A DNA stretch of 64,000 nucleotides, taken from positions 1,054,001-1,118,000 of the forward strand of contig NZ_CP053908.1 of assembly GCF_013256625.1 (NCBI RefSeq), written 5' to 3'. Numbering within the stretch: position 1 is the stretch's first letter; every line of letters begins with the position of its first letter. A program made the position numbers and the translations under genes. The notes under the pieces were generated by a model. It was not told where the DNA came from. It made no database searches and saw nothing but the letters and a program-made list of their open reading frames with translations. This DNA is from Hymenobacter sp. BRD128. GTDB taxonomy: Bacteria > Bacteroidota > Bacteroidia > Cytophagales > Hymenobacteraceae. This document shows, piece after piece, positions 47,689 to 57,553 of this stretch.

Positions 47689-48549
47689 ATGCATACCGAA
47701 ACCCACCACAGCCCCGTACTCGACCGCTTTGCCGCTCAGCAGGCCATTGAAGCAGCCTGGACCGACCGCACGCTGCTCGACCAGGCCGAAACCAAAACTG
47801 CCATTGAGCACGTCATCGAAGACCTCGACAAAGGCCACCTGCGCGTGGCCGAGCCGCCCACCGAGGAAGGCGGCGAGTGGAAAATCAACGAGTGGGTAAA
47901 AAAGGCGGTTATCCTCTACTTCCCGCTGCGCCAGATGCACACCCAGGAAGTCGGCCCCTTCGAGTACCACGATAAAATGGCCCTCAAAACCGACTACGCC
48001 GCCCAGAAAGTGCGCGTGGTGCCGCCCGCCGTGGCCCGCTACGGCGCCTACCTGGCCCCCGGCGTGGTGCTCATGCCGAGCTATACCAACATCGGCGCCC
48101 ACGTGGGCGAGGGCACGATGGTCGACACCTGGGCCACCGTGGGCTCGTGCGCCCAGGTGGGCAAGCACGTGCACCTGAGCGGCGGCGTGGGGCTAGGCGG
48201 TGTGCTGGAGCCCGTGCAGGCGGCCCCCGTTATTATCGAAGACGGCGCTTTCATTGGCTCGCGCAGCATTTTGGTCGAAGGCTGCCGCATCGGCAAAGAG
48301 GCCGTGATTGGCGCGGGCGTCACCATCACCGGCAGCACCAAAATAATCGACGTGACTGGCCCTGAGCCCAAGGAATACCGCGGCTACGTGCCGCCGCGCT
48401 CGGTGGTCATTCCGGGCTCTATTTCCAAGCAGTTCCCGGCCGGTGAGTATCAGGTGCCCTGCGCCCTCATTATCGGCCAGCGCAAGCCCAGCACCGATTT
48501 AAAGACGAGCCTGAATGACGCGCTGCGTGATTTTGGGGTGAGTGTATAA
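47689..48549 (+). CDS. dapD: tetrahydrodipicolinate N-succinyltransferase
   Basis: A 286-residue enzyme of the succinylase branch of lysine and diaminopimelate synthesis; it transfers succinyl from succinyl-CoA to tetrahydrodipicolinate. The N-terminal helical part (GEWKINEWVKKAVILYFPLR) precedes a left-handed beta-helix of hexapeptide repeats (MPSYTNIGAHVGEGTMVDTW, HLSGGVGLGGVLEP, RIGKEAVIGAGVTI). The length and both domains are normal. Confidence 0.96.
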   Translation: MHTETHHSPVLDRFAAQQAIEAAWTDRTLLDQAETKTAIEHVIEDLDKGHLRVAEPPTEEGGEWKINEWVKKAVILYFPLRQMHTQEVGPFEYHDKMALKTDYAAQKVRVVPPAVARYGAYLAPGVVLMPSYTNIGAHVGEGTMVDTWATVGSCAQVGKHVHLSGGVGLGGVLEPVQAAPVIIEDGAFIGSRSILVEGCRIGKEAVIGAGVTITGSTKIIDVTGPEPKEYRGYVPPRSVVIPGSISKQFPAGEYQVPCALIIGQRKPSTDLKTSLNDALRDFGVSV

Positions 48550-48591
48550 ATCGGCGCATTAAAGAGTTATTTTCAAGAAGCAATAATTAAT

Positions 48592-48623
48592 AAAAAAAGC
48601 CCGCTAATCAGTGGGCTTTTTTT
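48592..48623. terminator. bidirectional terminator between dapD and msrA
   Basis: AAAAAAAGCCC pairs with GGGCTTTTTTT around a loop, between two converging genes. Confidence 0.85.
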
Positions 48624-48645
48624 ATTCACAGGTACTAAATAACAA

Positions 48646-49185
48646 TTACGCCGCCACCGACTTCAATTTTTCCCCAAACAATGCCTTCACCTTGTCCACT
48701 TTGGGCTTGGCCACAAATTGGCAGTAGGGTTCGTGGCCGTGCTGGTTGTAGTAATTCTGGTGGTAATTCTCGGCCACGTAAAACTCGGGCGCGGCCGTGA
48801 TTTCCGTCACCACGGGGTTGGGGAAGGCGTGCTTGTCGTTCAGCGTTTTCTTCCACTGCTCGGCCAGCCGGTGCTGCTCCTCGTTGTGGTAGTAGATAAC
48901 CGAGCGATACTGCGTGCCCGTGTCGGCGCCCTGGCGGTTGAGGGTAGTGGGGTCGTGGGTTTTGAAGAAGATTTCGAGCAACTCCTCGTAACTGATGATG
49001 GCCGGGTCGAAGGTGATGTCAATTACCTCGGCGTGACCGGTCATGCCGCTGCATACTTCCTTATAAGTGGGGTTTTTGTTGCGGCCCCCGGCGTAGCCGG
49101 ACACCACTTTCTCAACCCCTTTGAGATTCTGAAAAACGGCCTCGACGCACCAAAAGCAGCCGGCCCCAAACAATGCATGTTCCAT
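48646..49185 (-). CDS. msrA: peptide methionine-(S)-sulfoxide reductase MsrA
   Basis: A 179-residue repair enzyme that reduces oxidised methionine in proteins. The catalytic motif GAGCFWCVEAVF is at residues 7-18. YAGGRNKNPTYKEVCSGMTGHAE and FFKTHDPTTLNRQGADTGTQY are also diagnostic, as is the C-terminal YHQNYYNQHGHEPYCQ. There is no signal peptide, so it works in the cytoplasm. The start is ATG 49185. Confidence 0.97.
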   Translation of the reverse strand: MEHALFGAGCFWCVEAVFQNLKGVEKVVSGYAGGRNKNPTYKEVCSGMTGHAEVIDITFDPAIISYEELLEIFFKTHDPTTLNRQGADTGTQYRSVIYYHNEEQHRLAEQWKKTLNDKHAFPNPVVTEITAAPEFYVAENYHQNYYNQHGHEPYCQFVAKPKVDKVKALFGEKLKSVAA

Positions 49186-49189
49186 AAAT

Positions 49190-49303
49190 AAGTAGCGCTT
49201 AGCGCAGGATTGCGCCGAATTTTTGAATAAAACCGGCTAGTGGCCGGCGTATAGATTCAACGTAATTCGACGCAATACCGTTCGGCTAAAGCGGGCGCTA
49301 CTT
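49190..49303. repeat. intergenic palindromic unit with TAGCGC ends (copy 5)
   Basis: The left arm begins AAGTAGCGC and the right arm ends GCGCTACTT. Inside, GATTGCGCCGAATTT faces the inverse of TAATTCGACGCAATA, so each arm is about 45 bases with mismatches. The right arm overlaps the end of the dehydrogenase gene. Confidence 0.7.
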
Positions 49304-50185
49304 GCGGAAGCGGCTAGCCACTACTAGCTCTTTCGAGCCAGCGGTATACTGGTAGAATCCTTCGCCCGATTTGACCCCTAGCCGGCCGGCCATTACCATG
49401 TTCACCAGCAGCGGGCAGGGCGCGTATTTGGGGTTGCCAAGGCCTTCGTGCAGCACTCGCAAGATGGCCAGACATACATCGAGACCGATGAAGTCGGCTA
49501 GCTGCAGCGGGCCCATGGGATGCGCCATGCCGAGCTTCATCACGGTGTCGATTTCTTCTACGCCGGCCACGCCTTCGAAGAGACTGATAATGGCCTCGTT
49601 AATCATAGGCATCAGGATGCGGTTGGCCACGAAGCCGGGGTAGTCGTTCACCTCGGTCGGCGTTTTGCCGAGCTGGCGCGACAGGTCCATCACGCGCTGC
49701 GTCACTGCATCGGAAGTGGCGTAGCCGCGAATTACTTCCACGAGCTTCATCACCGGCACCGGGTTCATAAAGTGCATGCCGATAACCTGCGCTGGCCGCT
49801 TGGTGACGGCCGCGATTTTAGTAATCGAAATCGAGGACGTGTTGCTGGCCAGGATGGCGCCGGCCGGCGCGTGCTGGTCGAGGTCGCGGAAAATCTGGAG
49901 CTTGAGGTCCACATTTTCGGTGGCGGCTTCAACCACTAGCTCGGCGCCGGCTACCCCCTCGGCCAGGCTCGTGAAGGTGCGCAGGCGGCCTAGCGCAGCG
50001 GCTTTGTCATCTTCGCTAAGGGTGGCCTTAGCCACCTGGCGGTCGAGGTTTTTAGTGATAGTAGCCACGCCCCGGTCGAGGGCGGGCTGGTTAATATCAA
50101 TCAGGGCTACGGCAAAGCCGTGCTGGGCAAAAACGTGGGCAATGCCATTGCCCATCGTGCCCGAGCCAATAACGGCAACGTTCAT
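49298..50185 (-). CDS. 3-hydroxybutyryl-CoA dehydrogenase
   Basis: A 295-residue NAD(P)-dependent enzyme of butyrate and fatty-acid metabolism. The Rossmann loop is VAVIGSGTMGNGIAHVFAQ at 3-21. ASNTSSISITKIA and GMHFMNPVPVMKLVEVI carry the catalytic Ser and His region, and YPGFVANRILMPMINEA the dimer helix. It probably joins fatty-acid or amino-acid breakdown together with IcmF. It is complete and starts at ATG 50185. Confidence 0.94.
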   Translation of the reverse strand: MNVAVIGSGTMGNGIAHVFAQHGFAVALIDINQPALDRGVATITKNLDRQVAKATLSEDDKAAALGRLRTFTSLAEGVAGAELVVEAATENVDLKLQIFRDLDQHAPAGAILASNTSSISITKIAAVTKRPAQVIGMHFMNPVPVMKLVEVIRGYATSDAVTQRVMDLSRQLGKTPTEVNDYPGFVANRILMPMINEAIISLFEGVAGVEEIDTVMKLGMAHPMGPLQLADFIGLDVCLAILRVLHEGLGNPKYAPCPLLVNMVMAGRLGVKSGEGFYQYTAGSKELVVASRFRK

Positions 50186-50393
50186 CGGGTGGGAAGAAAA
50201 GAAATAAGTAAAGGCGACTGCTGCGGGCCGCTACCGCGAAACAAAGCTACTGGCTAACGTCCGTTAGGCTAGCCCGACAAAAAAAATGTACACAACTTCA
50301 TCCTTTTCCCAGCCGCGCCGTACAAACCTCCGCAAGCCTACTAAACCTGGCGGGCAGTACCTTCTCACCTTCATTCTTTCCTCTTTTTCACTC

Positions 50394-50564
50394 ATGGGCA
50401 ACCTGCTGTATATCATCGCCGTCATTCTCATCATCATCTGGGCACTCGGTTTCTTTGGTGTGCTGGGCACTGGCCTGGCCGGCAATAATCTGATTCACAT
50501 TCTGCTGGTAATTGCTATTATTGCCATTCTACTGCGCGTTATCAGCGGCCGCAACCCCGTATAA
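50394..50564 (+). CDS. lmo0937-family small membrane protein
   Basis: 56 residues. The start MGNLLYIIAVILIIIWALGF followed by GVLGTGLAGNNLIHILLVIA is typical of the lmo0937 family (TIGR03905-like small inner-membrane proteins), with two hydrophobic helices. The function is unknown. ATG 50394 is chosen; the 36 in-frame codons upstream do not match the family. Confidence 0.8.
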   Translation: MGNLLYIIAVILIIIWALGFFGVLGTGLAGNNLIHILLVIAIIAILLRVISGRNPV

Positions 50565-50585
50565 GTAGGGTCGCCGTTTTCACAT

Positions 50586-50623
50586 AAAAAAGCCCTCCCT
50601 GCAGTTGCAGGGAGGGCTTTTTG
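50586..50623. terminator. bidirectional terminator after the lmo0937-type gene
   Basis: AAAAAAGCCCTCCCTGCA pairs with TGCAGGGAGGGCTTTTT between two converging genes. Confidence 0.88.
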
Positions 50624-50640
50624 TGCGTCTGAAATAGAGC

Positions 50641-51444
50641 CTAATGGCCAATATTAAACAGGAAATTAAAGCGAATGACCGGGTTAGGGTAAATACTATT
50701 GTAGTTATCCTGAAAATTATAGAGCAGCACAATATCGGCCGCCACGCGGTTGCTGATTTGCGAGCGATAGCCCACGCCAGCCAAGGGTGTTTGCACTTGG
50801 CGCGTCACAATACCCACGTAATGATTGTACTGGTCGAGAGCTAAAAACTGCGCCTTGGTCGATTCGTATTCGGCGTGGATAAAAAACTGGTCGATAACCC
50901 GGAGCTGCGCAAATACCTTGGCCCCGAAGCTGCTGGTGCTTACGCTGCTGCTCGTCCCATTGCCGTTATTCTGGCCGTAGTAGTTGTAGGCGTAGCTGAT
51001 GCCCGGCCCAATAGCAAACCGGTCGTTGACGCGATAGCCGATGGCCGGCGAAACACTGAAGTTGAAGTTGCTCAGCCCATAGTACGAGCTGTAGCCCAGG
51101 CCGATACCCGAGTAAATAAACAACTTGGTATATTGCTCGGCGTGCTGCTGCGCAGCTTTGCGCTCCTGTTCGCGGCCGGGTAGCTCCAGGCCCGACGGGC
51201 TATCCGGGCTAGGGGCCGGCAGCGCCCCGGCCGGCGCGGGCGCCGGCGTTTGGCCCGGCGTGTACACCGGAATGGTGGGCGCTACGTTGGTCGTGTCAAC
51301 GGCGGGGCGAGGGGCGGGGCGAACCGGGGCGGGCGCCGCACCGGGAGGCGCGGTATTGAGCACCGGCTTTTCTTGGGCAAAGCTGCGGCTGGGGGCTAGC
51401 CAAGCCGCCGCACCCAATAAAAAAGGAAGAAGCAGACGTTTCAT
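50641..51444 (-). CDS. outer-membrane beta-barrel-like protein, unknown
   Basis: 267 residues. A signal peptide (KRLLLPFLLGAAAWLAPSRSFAQ) leads into a long Pro/Ala linker (25-90). From about 105 the sequence alternates aromatic and polar residues as in beta-barrel strands: FIYSGIGLGYSSYYGLSN, FAIGPGISYAYNYYG, FFIHAEYESTKAQF, and the end VIRFNFLFNIGH. It resembles small PorT/OmpW-like barrels only in outline. Its role is unknown. Confidence 0.72.
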   Translation of the reverse strand: MKRLLLPFLLGAAAWLAPSRSFAQEKPVLNTAPPGAAPAPVRPAPRPAVDTTNVAPTIPVYTPGQTPAPAPAGALPAPSPDSPSGLELPGREQERKAAQQHAEQYTKLFIYSGIGLGYSSYYGLSNFNFSVSPAIGYRVNDRFAIGPGISYAYNYYGQNNGNGTSSSVSTSSFGAKVFAQLRVIDQFFIHAEYESTKAQFLALDQYNHYVGIVTRQVQTPLAGVGYRSQISNRVAADIVLLYNFQDNYNSIYPNPVIRFNFLFNIGH

Positions 51445-51535
51445 GAACGGAAATTAGCGGGAAGGCAAAAGGATATAATGAAGAAGCCCGGTTTACTAGA
51501 CCAAACCCCGAACTACGTCTGCTTAATTCCTGATT

Positions 51536-53167
<1,632 letters not shown>

Positions 53168-53197
53168 CTAAGCCAGGAATAAAAAACCGAAAAACTG

Positions 53198-53205
53198 TGC
53201 AAAAA
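53198..53205 (-). promoter_or_regulatory. -7 box (TATTTTTG) of the ABC-F gene
   Basis: On the minus strand TATTTTTG fits TAnnTTTG and ends 30 bases before the ATG at 53167. Confidence 0.4.
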
Positions 53206-53348
53206 TACGCCGCCGCCCGGCCTTGCCCTAGCCAAACGCTGCCCGACCCTGTTTTGTGCCCCACGACCAAGCACAACACCGAAGGCCAAAAGTGAGTATA
53301 GAGAGGTAGGCTGTTTCAACTGCTTTCTCACCTCACGTTTACATTTTT

Positions 53349-53843
53349 ATGGCTGCCAATTCCATTGCTGCTCCGAAGGGGCGGCTGCTCACCCCCGAAC
53401 AAAATGGGTTCCGCTTTGGCGTGATGACCGGCGTCGTGCTGTGCGTCTACACGCTGCTAGCGGCGCTGGTAGGCTTTTTTGCGCGCGTCGAAGCCGGTGG
53501 CCTCGACGTAGTTATCCTGATTGCGGGCTCGGTGCTGGCCATCCGGCACCTGCGCCACATGCGCGGCGAGCAGATGCCCTACCTGGGCGGCTACGGCACC
53601 GGCATTATTTCGGCGCTGGTAGCCTCGGTTATCCTGGGTTTGTTCTTTATTATTCTCACCGCCATTATGCCCAACAAGCTGGACCTAACGCAGGTCGAGA
53701 ACCTGTTCGGCTTCGATTTGTCGGTGGTTGTGGCCTTCCTGGCAATTATCCTGATGGGCACTATGACGGGCGTAATCACCTCGCTCATCGCCATGCAGTA
53801 CTTCAAGGCCGACCCCATCGACCCGCTGAAGGCAATGGAATAA
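53349..53843 (+). CDS. DUF4199 membrane protein
   Basis: 164 residues with four hydrophobic segments. FRFGVMTGVVLCVYTLLAALVG near residue 22, an IRHLRHMRGEQMPYLGGYGTG loop and a C-terminal YFKADP tail follow the DUF4199 pattern common in Bacteroidota. It is an inner-membrane protein of unknown function. ATG 53349 follows a short A/T-rich leader. A long symmetric terminator follows. Confidence 0.85.
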   Translation: MAANSIAAPKGRLLTPEQNGFRFGVMTGVVLCVYTLLAALVGFFARVEAGGLDVVILIAGSVLAIRHLRHMRGEQMPYLGGYGTGIISALVASVILGLFFIILTAIMPNKLDLTQVENLFGFDLSVVVAFLAIILMGTMTGVITSLIAMQYFKADPIDPLKAME

Positions 53844-53850
53844 TTCCGAA

Positions 53851-53910
53851 ATTACTCAACAAGAAGGACCGATTTCCAACGCTGGAAATCGGCCCTTCTT
53901 GTTGAGTAAT
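53851..53910. terminator. long bidirectional terminator
   Basis: ATTACTCAACAAGAAGG (53851-53867) pairs with its inverse (53894-53910), and GATTTCCA with TGGAAATC in the inner stem. It separates the converging DUF4199 and coaD genes. Confidence 0.85.
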
Positions 53911-53929
53911 GATTTAATTTTTCGAAAAA

Positions 53930-54400
53930 TCAGGTGGGAAGCGCGGGCAAAGGAAACGGCACAAATTGACTGACATCGCCTCCAAAGCGGTGGATTTCGC
54001 GGATAATCGTGCTGCTCACGGCCGCCAGCGTAGGCGAAGTTGTCAGAAATACCGTTTCGAGGCCGGGGCTGAGTTGGCGATTGGCCTGGGCAATGGCGTT
54101 TTCGTACTCAAAATCAAGGGTATTGCGCAGGCCGCGCAGCAGGTAGCTAGCCCCGGTTTGGCGGGCAAACTCGGTGGTGAGGCCCTGGTAGCTGCGCACC
54201 GATACGCGCGGCTCATCTCGAAATAAGGCTTCGAGTTGCGCCGTGAGCCAGGCTAGCGGCAGCTGGCGCTGCTTGCTGCTATTCGTGCCGATGGCAATAA
54301 TTAATTCATCGAACAGCCCTACGCTGCGTCGCACAATGTCGAGGTGGCCGTTAGTAAATGGGTCGAACGAGCCGGGAAAGAGCGCAATTTTCTTTATCAT
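53930..54400 (-). CDS. coaD: phosphopantetheine adenylyltransferase
   Basis: A 156-residue enzyme that adds AMP to 4'-phosphopantetheine, the fourth step of coenzyme A synthesis. The nucleotide-binding motif GSFDPFTNGHLDIV is at residues 10-23, YLLRGLRNTLDFEYE is the substrate loop, and SSTIIRE is the C-terminal ATP motif. ATG 54400 begins IKKIALFPGSFDP. It precedes no other CoA gene but is next to DUF3822, a frequent pair in this phylum. Confidence 0.96.
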   Translation of the reverse strand: MIKKIALFPGSFDPFTNGHLDIVRRSVGLFDELIIAIGTNSSKQRQLPLAWLTAQLEALFRDEPRVSVRSYQGLTTEFARQTGASYLLRGLRNTLDFEYENAIAQANRQLSPGLETVFLTTSPTLAAVSSTIIREIHRFGGDVSQFVPFPLPALPT

Positions 54401-54478
54401 ATTGCCGCTGATTAGGTAGTTGGCCGTGGGCAATTGCTAGTCAAAGACCAGTCAGCAATTACCAATCAATGACCTATT

Positions 54479-55357
54479 CTACTCGCAAAATGCCAAGCTG
54501 AATAAATCGAAATGCCGGTAATCGGCCACTTCATTTAAATAATAAAAATACTGCAAGCCAAACGGCCGCGTGCCAAAGCGCAGATTGCGCACGTAGGTGC
54601 TGAGCAGCGCAAACGTGGCCGAGTCGCTCGTTAATTCGCCCCAGATAGTGACGGTATCCTGGTCAGGATTCAGCCCCAGCTCCTGCATTACGAGGATAGT
54701 GTAATACGTCACGTCCTCGGCAGTACTCACCGTGAAGGCGTTACAAAATTCGACCTGCGCACCCAGCACCACGGCCGTCAGCTCGTGGTCGGCCAGGCTA
54801 AGGTAAAGCTGGCGCGGTGCAGCGCTAGGGCCGCGCTGGTGCAGCAGCCCGGCCAGCAGCGCGCTGGTCTGGGGCAGCAGCCGGGCGCTCGGCCCGTGTA
54901 CCTGTTGCAGCCACTGCACCAAGCTGCCGGGCGCCGCAAACAGGCTGACGATATCGGTAGCCGGGGCGGGCAGGGGCAGGGTATAAGCTAGGGCTTCCTC
55001 GCCGGAAACCAGCTCGTGGTGCAGGCGCAGGTAGGTAGCCTCGTCGCCGGTGCGGTAGAGGGGGGCCGGCAGCAGCGGCGTGGCGCCGCCGGCCAAGCCT
55101 AGCCGCAGGCGCGCCCAGCCGGCCTGGCCCAGTAAAGTGCCCGCGGCCAGGGCCGGCAGGTCAGCTAGCGAGGTGGCCGGCAGGTCGTCGAAGGCGACTA
55201 TTTTTTGGCGAGCCGCCTCCATGGCGGCCAGGCGCAGGCGGTTGGGGCTAGCCAGCGCGTAGAGGTGGTAAGCCGTGAGGTTAGTGGCGTCGAAGGTATC
55301 GTCGCGCAAACTCAGCGTCGGGGTAGCAGGCAGGGTAGGAGAAGCAGACACGGGCAA
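54479..55357 (-). CDS. DUF3822 protein
   Basis: 292 residues. The family is recognised from its overall layout: LSLRDDTFDATNLTAYHLYAL near the start, a YLRLHHELVSGEEALAY middle, then LYLSLADHELTAVVLGAQVE and a C-terminal RPFGLQYFYYLNEVADYRHF. The fold resembles an actin/ASKHA-like ATPase half, but the role is unknown. DUF3822 genes usually lie beside coaD, as here (78 bases), which suggests a shared operon. Confidence 0.82.
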   Translation of the reverse strand: MPVSASPTLPATPTLSLRDDTFDATNLTAYHLYALASPNRLRLAAMEAARQKIVAFDDLPATSLADLPALAAGTLLGQAGWARLRLGLAGGATPLLPAPLYRTGDEATYLRLHHELVSGEEALAYTLPLPAPATDIVSLFAAPGSLVQWLQQVHGPSARLLPQTSALLAGLLHQRGPSAAPRQLYLSLADHELTAVVLGAQVEFCNAFTVSTAEDVTYYTILVMQELGLNPDQDTVTIWGELTSDSATFALLSTYVRNLRFGTRPFGLQYFYYLNEVADYRHFDLFSLAFCE

Positions 55358-55479
55358 AGGCAGGCCCGCCCAGCGGCCGGCCGGGGTAAAGATAGGCGGC
55401 CGGCGGGGCTTAGGGGAGCGGTTCTGTCGGCGGCGGCGGCCGGGGCGCAGCTAGCCGGCTATTCGTCGCAAAAGTGCCT

Positions 55480-55986
55480 TTAGCTCAATAATACCTGGGG
55501 CGCAAACACGTCGTCGGTGCTCAGCAGGCCGCGCAGCACGGGGTGCACCTGCGTTAGGGGTAGGGCCAGCAGCTGGCGCGGCGTGCGCCAGGCCAGCTCG
55601 GTGAGCAGCTGTGCATCGGCAGCGTGCTCGGGGTCGTGGCCCAGGCGCGGGGTGGCGGCGGGGTCGGCGGCCAGTACTTCAAAAAAGATTTCCAGCGCCT
55701 GCAGCTCATCGCGCCGAAACTCGTGCAGGTGCAGCTGCCGGCCCACGCGCACCGCTAGCCCCGTTTCTTCCAAAAATTCGCGCTGCAAGGCCTCTTTTAG
55801 GCTTTCGCCAAATGCCCAGCCCCCACCCGGCGGCGACCAGAACGTGGCGCCGGCCGGCAGCAAGCCCCGGTGGGCCGCCAGCAGTATGGCCCCGTCGCGC
55901 ACCAGAATACCGCCCACCCGCACGCGTACTGTTTTTGTATAAGGCGTTAACAATGAATCAGTTGCTTGAATAGGGTCAGCAGGCAT
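55480..55986 (-). CDS. Nudix hydrolase
   Basis: A 168-residue pyrophosphohydrolase that cleaves nucleoside diphosphates linked to another group. The Nudix box is complete: a GGGWAFGESLKEALQREF stretch followed by LEETGL at about 53-76, with the metal-binding E residues of REFLEE. The rest is a small alpha/beta fold. The substrate is not clear. It starts at ATG 55986 and is a stand-alone gene. Confidence 0.93.
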   Translation of the reverse strand: MPADPIQATDSLLTPYTKTVRVRVGGILVRDGAILLAAHRGLLPAGATFWSPPGGGWAFGESLKEALQREFLEETGLAVRVGRQLHLHEFRRDELQALEIFFEVLAADPAATPRLGHDPEHAADAQLLTELAWRTPRQLLALPLTQVHPVLRGLLSTDDVFAPQVLLS

Positions 55987-56019
55987 AAAGTCGGGGCTAG
56001 CCAGAATAGTGTGAAGCCT

Positions 56020-56637
56020 CTACGCAAACCCGCCCTCAATGGGCGAATCGGTGGGCTGCCCCGCCCGCCGCTGCCGCCAGCGCCGCCACCGGCTAGCCAC
56101 GAAAACCAGCAGCCCCAGTACCAAGCCCGCCATCACGAGTGGCAGCAGCAGCGTGAGGAAGCTGCCGGCCACCGCCAGCACGTTTTCGAGGGTGGCAAAC
56201 AGCGGGTTGGCCAGCCCGCCCGTGGTGGCCGTGGAGCCAGCCCGCAGCAGCGCCGTGCTGCCCTGCACCACGCCCGCCGCCCCTCCGCCTACCAGGACGC
56301 CCAGCGTCCAGCGTAGAGTGGGGTCGAGGTGGGTGAGCGAGGAAGTCATCAATAAAGTACCCGCGATGAAGGAGGCCGGCGTAGTGAGCGTATCGAGCAG
56401 GTGGTCGAAAAAGGGCACGTAGTAGCCCACCAGCTCGGCCACCGTGGCCGTAGCCAGCACTACCAGGGCCGTCCAGCTGCTGAGCCAGTCGAAGCCCGGC
56501 GAGCTGGGCAGCCAGCCCACCCGGTGCGCCACGCTGGCCGCCAGCAGCGGCACAAACACCCGAAAGCCGCTGCACGCGGCCAGCCCCAGGCCCAGCGCGC
56601 CGGCCACGAGGTACTGCATAGTCGATAGATGGTCCAT
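56020..56637 (-). CDS. DUF4126 membrane protein
   Basis: 205 residues with five or six hydrophobic helices. ALGLGLAACSGFRVFVPLLA near residue 12 is the start of the DUF4126 pattern, followed by ELVGYYVPFFDHLLDTLTTP and GGGAAGVVQGSTALLRAGST. It is an inner-membrane protein of unknown role. ATG 56637 gives the usual family start (MDHLSTMQYL). The divergent thioesterase begins 71 bases away. Confidence 0.84.
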   Translation of the reverse strand: MDHLSTMQYLVAGALGLGLAACSGFRVFVPLLAASVAHRVGWLPSSPGFDWLSSWTALVVLATATVAELVGYYVPFFDHLLDTLTTPASFIAGTLLMTSSLTHLDPTLRWTLGVLVGGGAAGVVQGSTALLRAGSTATTGGLANPLFATLENVLAVAGSFLTLLLPLVMAGLVLGLLVFVASRWRRWRQRRAGQPTDSPIEGGFA

Positions 56638-56693
56638 AGCAAGGGGCGGGCTGCAAAAATGTGGCCGGAAGGTACGCACGCCGGCCAGCCCGG

Positions 56694-56701
56694 TATCTTT
56701 G
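56694..56701 (+). promoter_or_regulatory. -7 box (TATCTTTG) 7 bases before a start codon
   Basis: TATCTTTG fits TAnnTTTG and ends 7 bases before ATG 56709, pointing to a leaderless mRNA. Confidence 0.45.
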
Positions 56702-56708
56702 GGCTACT

Positions 56709-57143
56709 ATGAATTCTGTTGACCTGCCGGCCGGCGCCGACCTCGAAACCCGCATTCGCGAAAAGCTGAAGCGCCAGCACTTTATGCACCTCATCGGGGC
56801 CGACCTCACCCGCATCGAGCCCGGCCGCGTCGAGGCCGAACTGCCGCTAGGGGTGCAGCACCAGCAGCAGCGCGGTTTTGCCCACGGCGGCCTGGTGGCC
56901 ACGATGGCCGACCTGGCGGCGGGCTTCGCCGCCCTCACGCTCGTGCCCGAAGGCACGGGCGTGGTGACTTCGGACTTGAAAGTAAGCTACCTGCACCCCG
57001 GCGTGGGCCAGCGCATCAAAGCCATCGGCTGGGTGTTGAAAGCCGGGCGCCGCCTGCACTTCTGCGAGGCCGAGGTGTGGTGCGACGACGTGCTCATCGC
57101 CAAGGCCTCGGCCACAATGGCGGTGCTGGAGCCGGTTGGATGA
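56709..57143 (+). CDS. PaaI-type hotdog thioesterase
   Basis: A 144-residue acyl-CoA thioesterase of the PaaI family. RGFAHGGLVATMADLAAGFAA around residue 57 holds the HGG motif and the catalytic Asp; TSDLKVSYLHPGVGQRIKAIG is the next strand pair. Such enzymes free CoA from aryl- or acyl-CoA esters. ATG 56709 is just after a good -7 box. Earlier in-frame codons (from 56661) would cross the promoter and are rejected. Confidence 0.9.
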   Translation: MNSVDLPAGADLETRIREKLKRQHFMHLIGADLTRIEPGRVEAELPLGVQHQQQRGFAHGGLVATMADLAAGFAALTLVPEGTGVVTSDLKVSYLHPGVGQRIKAIGWVLKAGRRLHFCEAEVWCDDVLIAKASATMAVLEPVG

Positions 57144-57156
57144 GCGGCCGGCTGTA

Positions 57157-57456
57157 CTAGTTGGGTGCCGACAGGTATATGAACCAGGCACTTAGTGCTA
57201 AGCTGCCTAAAAGCGACAAGCCAACTCCAGCCTGCTTGTGGAAGGGCTCGCGGGGGCTAGCTGGGCGAAGTAAGGGTAGTAGAAGGTATAGTAGCAGAGG
57301 CAAAGCCGCCAGCGGGCCCAGCTCCCATTTTGGCCCTACTACGTCGGCACCGTTGCGGGAGAAATGCAGGGGTACCTGCGCCGGGATGGCAGCCCACTGC
57401 CAGGCCAGGCAAATGATGGGTAGCAGCAGCAGGTCAGACAATAATACCTTTTTCAT
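57157..57456 (-). CDS. small DUF1648-like membrane protein
   Basis: 99 residues with three hydrophobic segments. The first part (CLAWQWAAIPAQVPLHFSRN, then GADVVGPKW) follows the DUF1648 pattern: a proline-rich loop, then H-F and G-x-x-D-x-x-G-x-K. DUF1648 modules occur in SdpI-like immunity proteins, but this one has only part of that protein. It starts at ATG 57456 and converges on the thioesterase gene. Confidence 0.65.
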   Translation of the reverse strand: MKKVLLSDLLLLPIICLAWQWAAIPAQVPLHFSRNGADVVGPKWELGPLAALPLLLYLLLPLLRPASPREPFHKQAGVGLSLLGSLALSAWFIYLSAPN

Positions 57457-57553
57457 GCAGCCAAAGTAGCTGATATATGTCGCACTAGCAGATTGTGTAG
57501 CCAGCCGATGCACATTTGCGGCACTTATTGCTACTGGGTTAAATTATCAGCTC

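Noticed and set aside
56093..56956. Long minus-strand open frame across DUF4126 and the thioesterase
   Set aside because: It overlaps two well-supported genes in a different frame and reads as Arg/Gly/Ala-rich nonsense.
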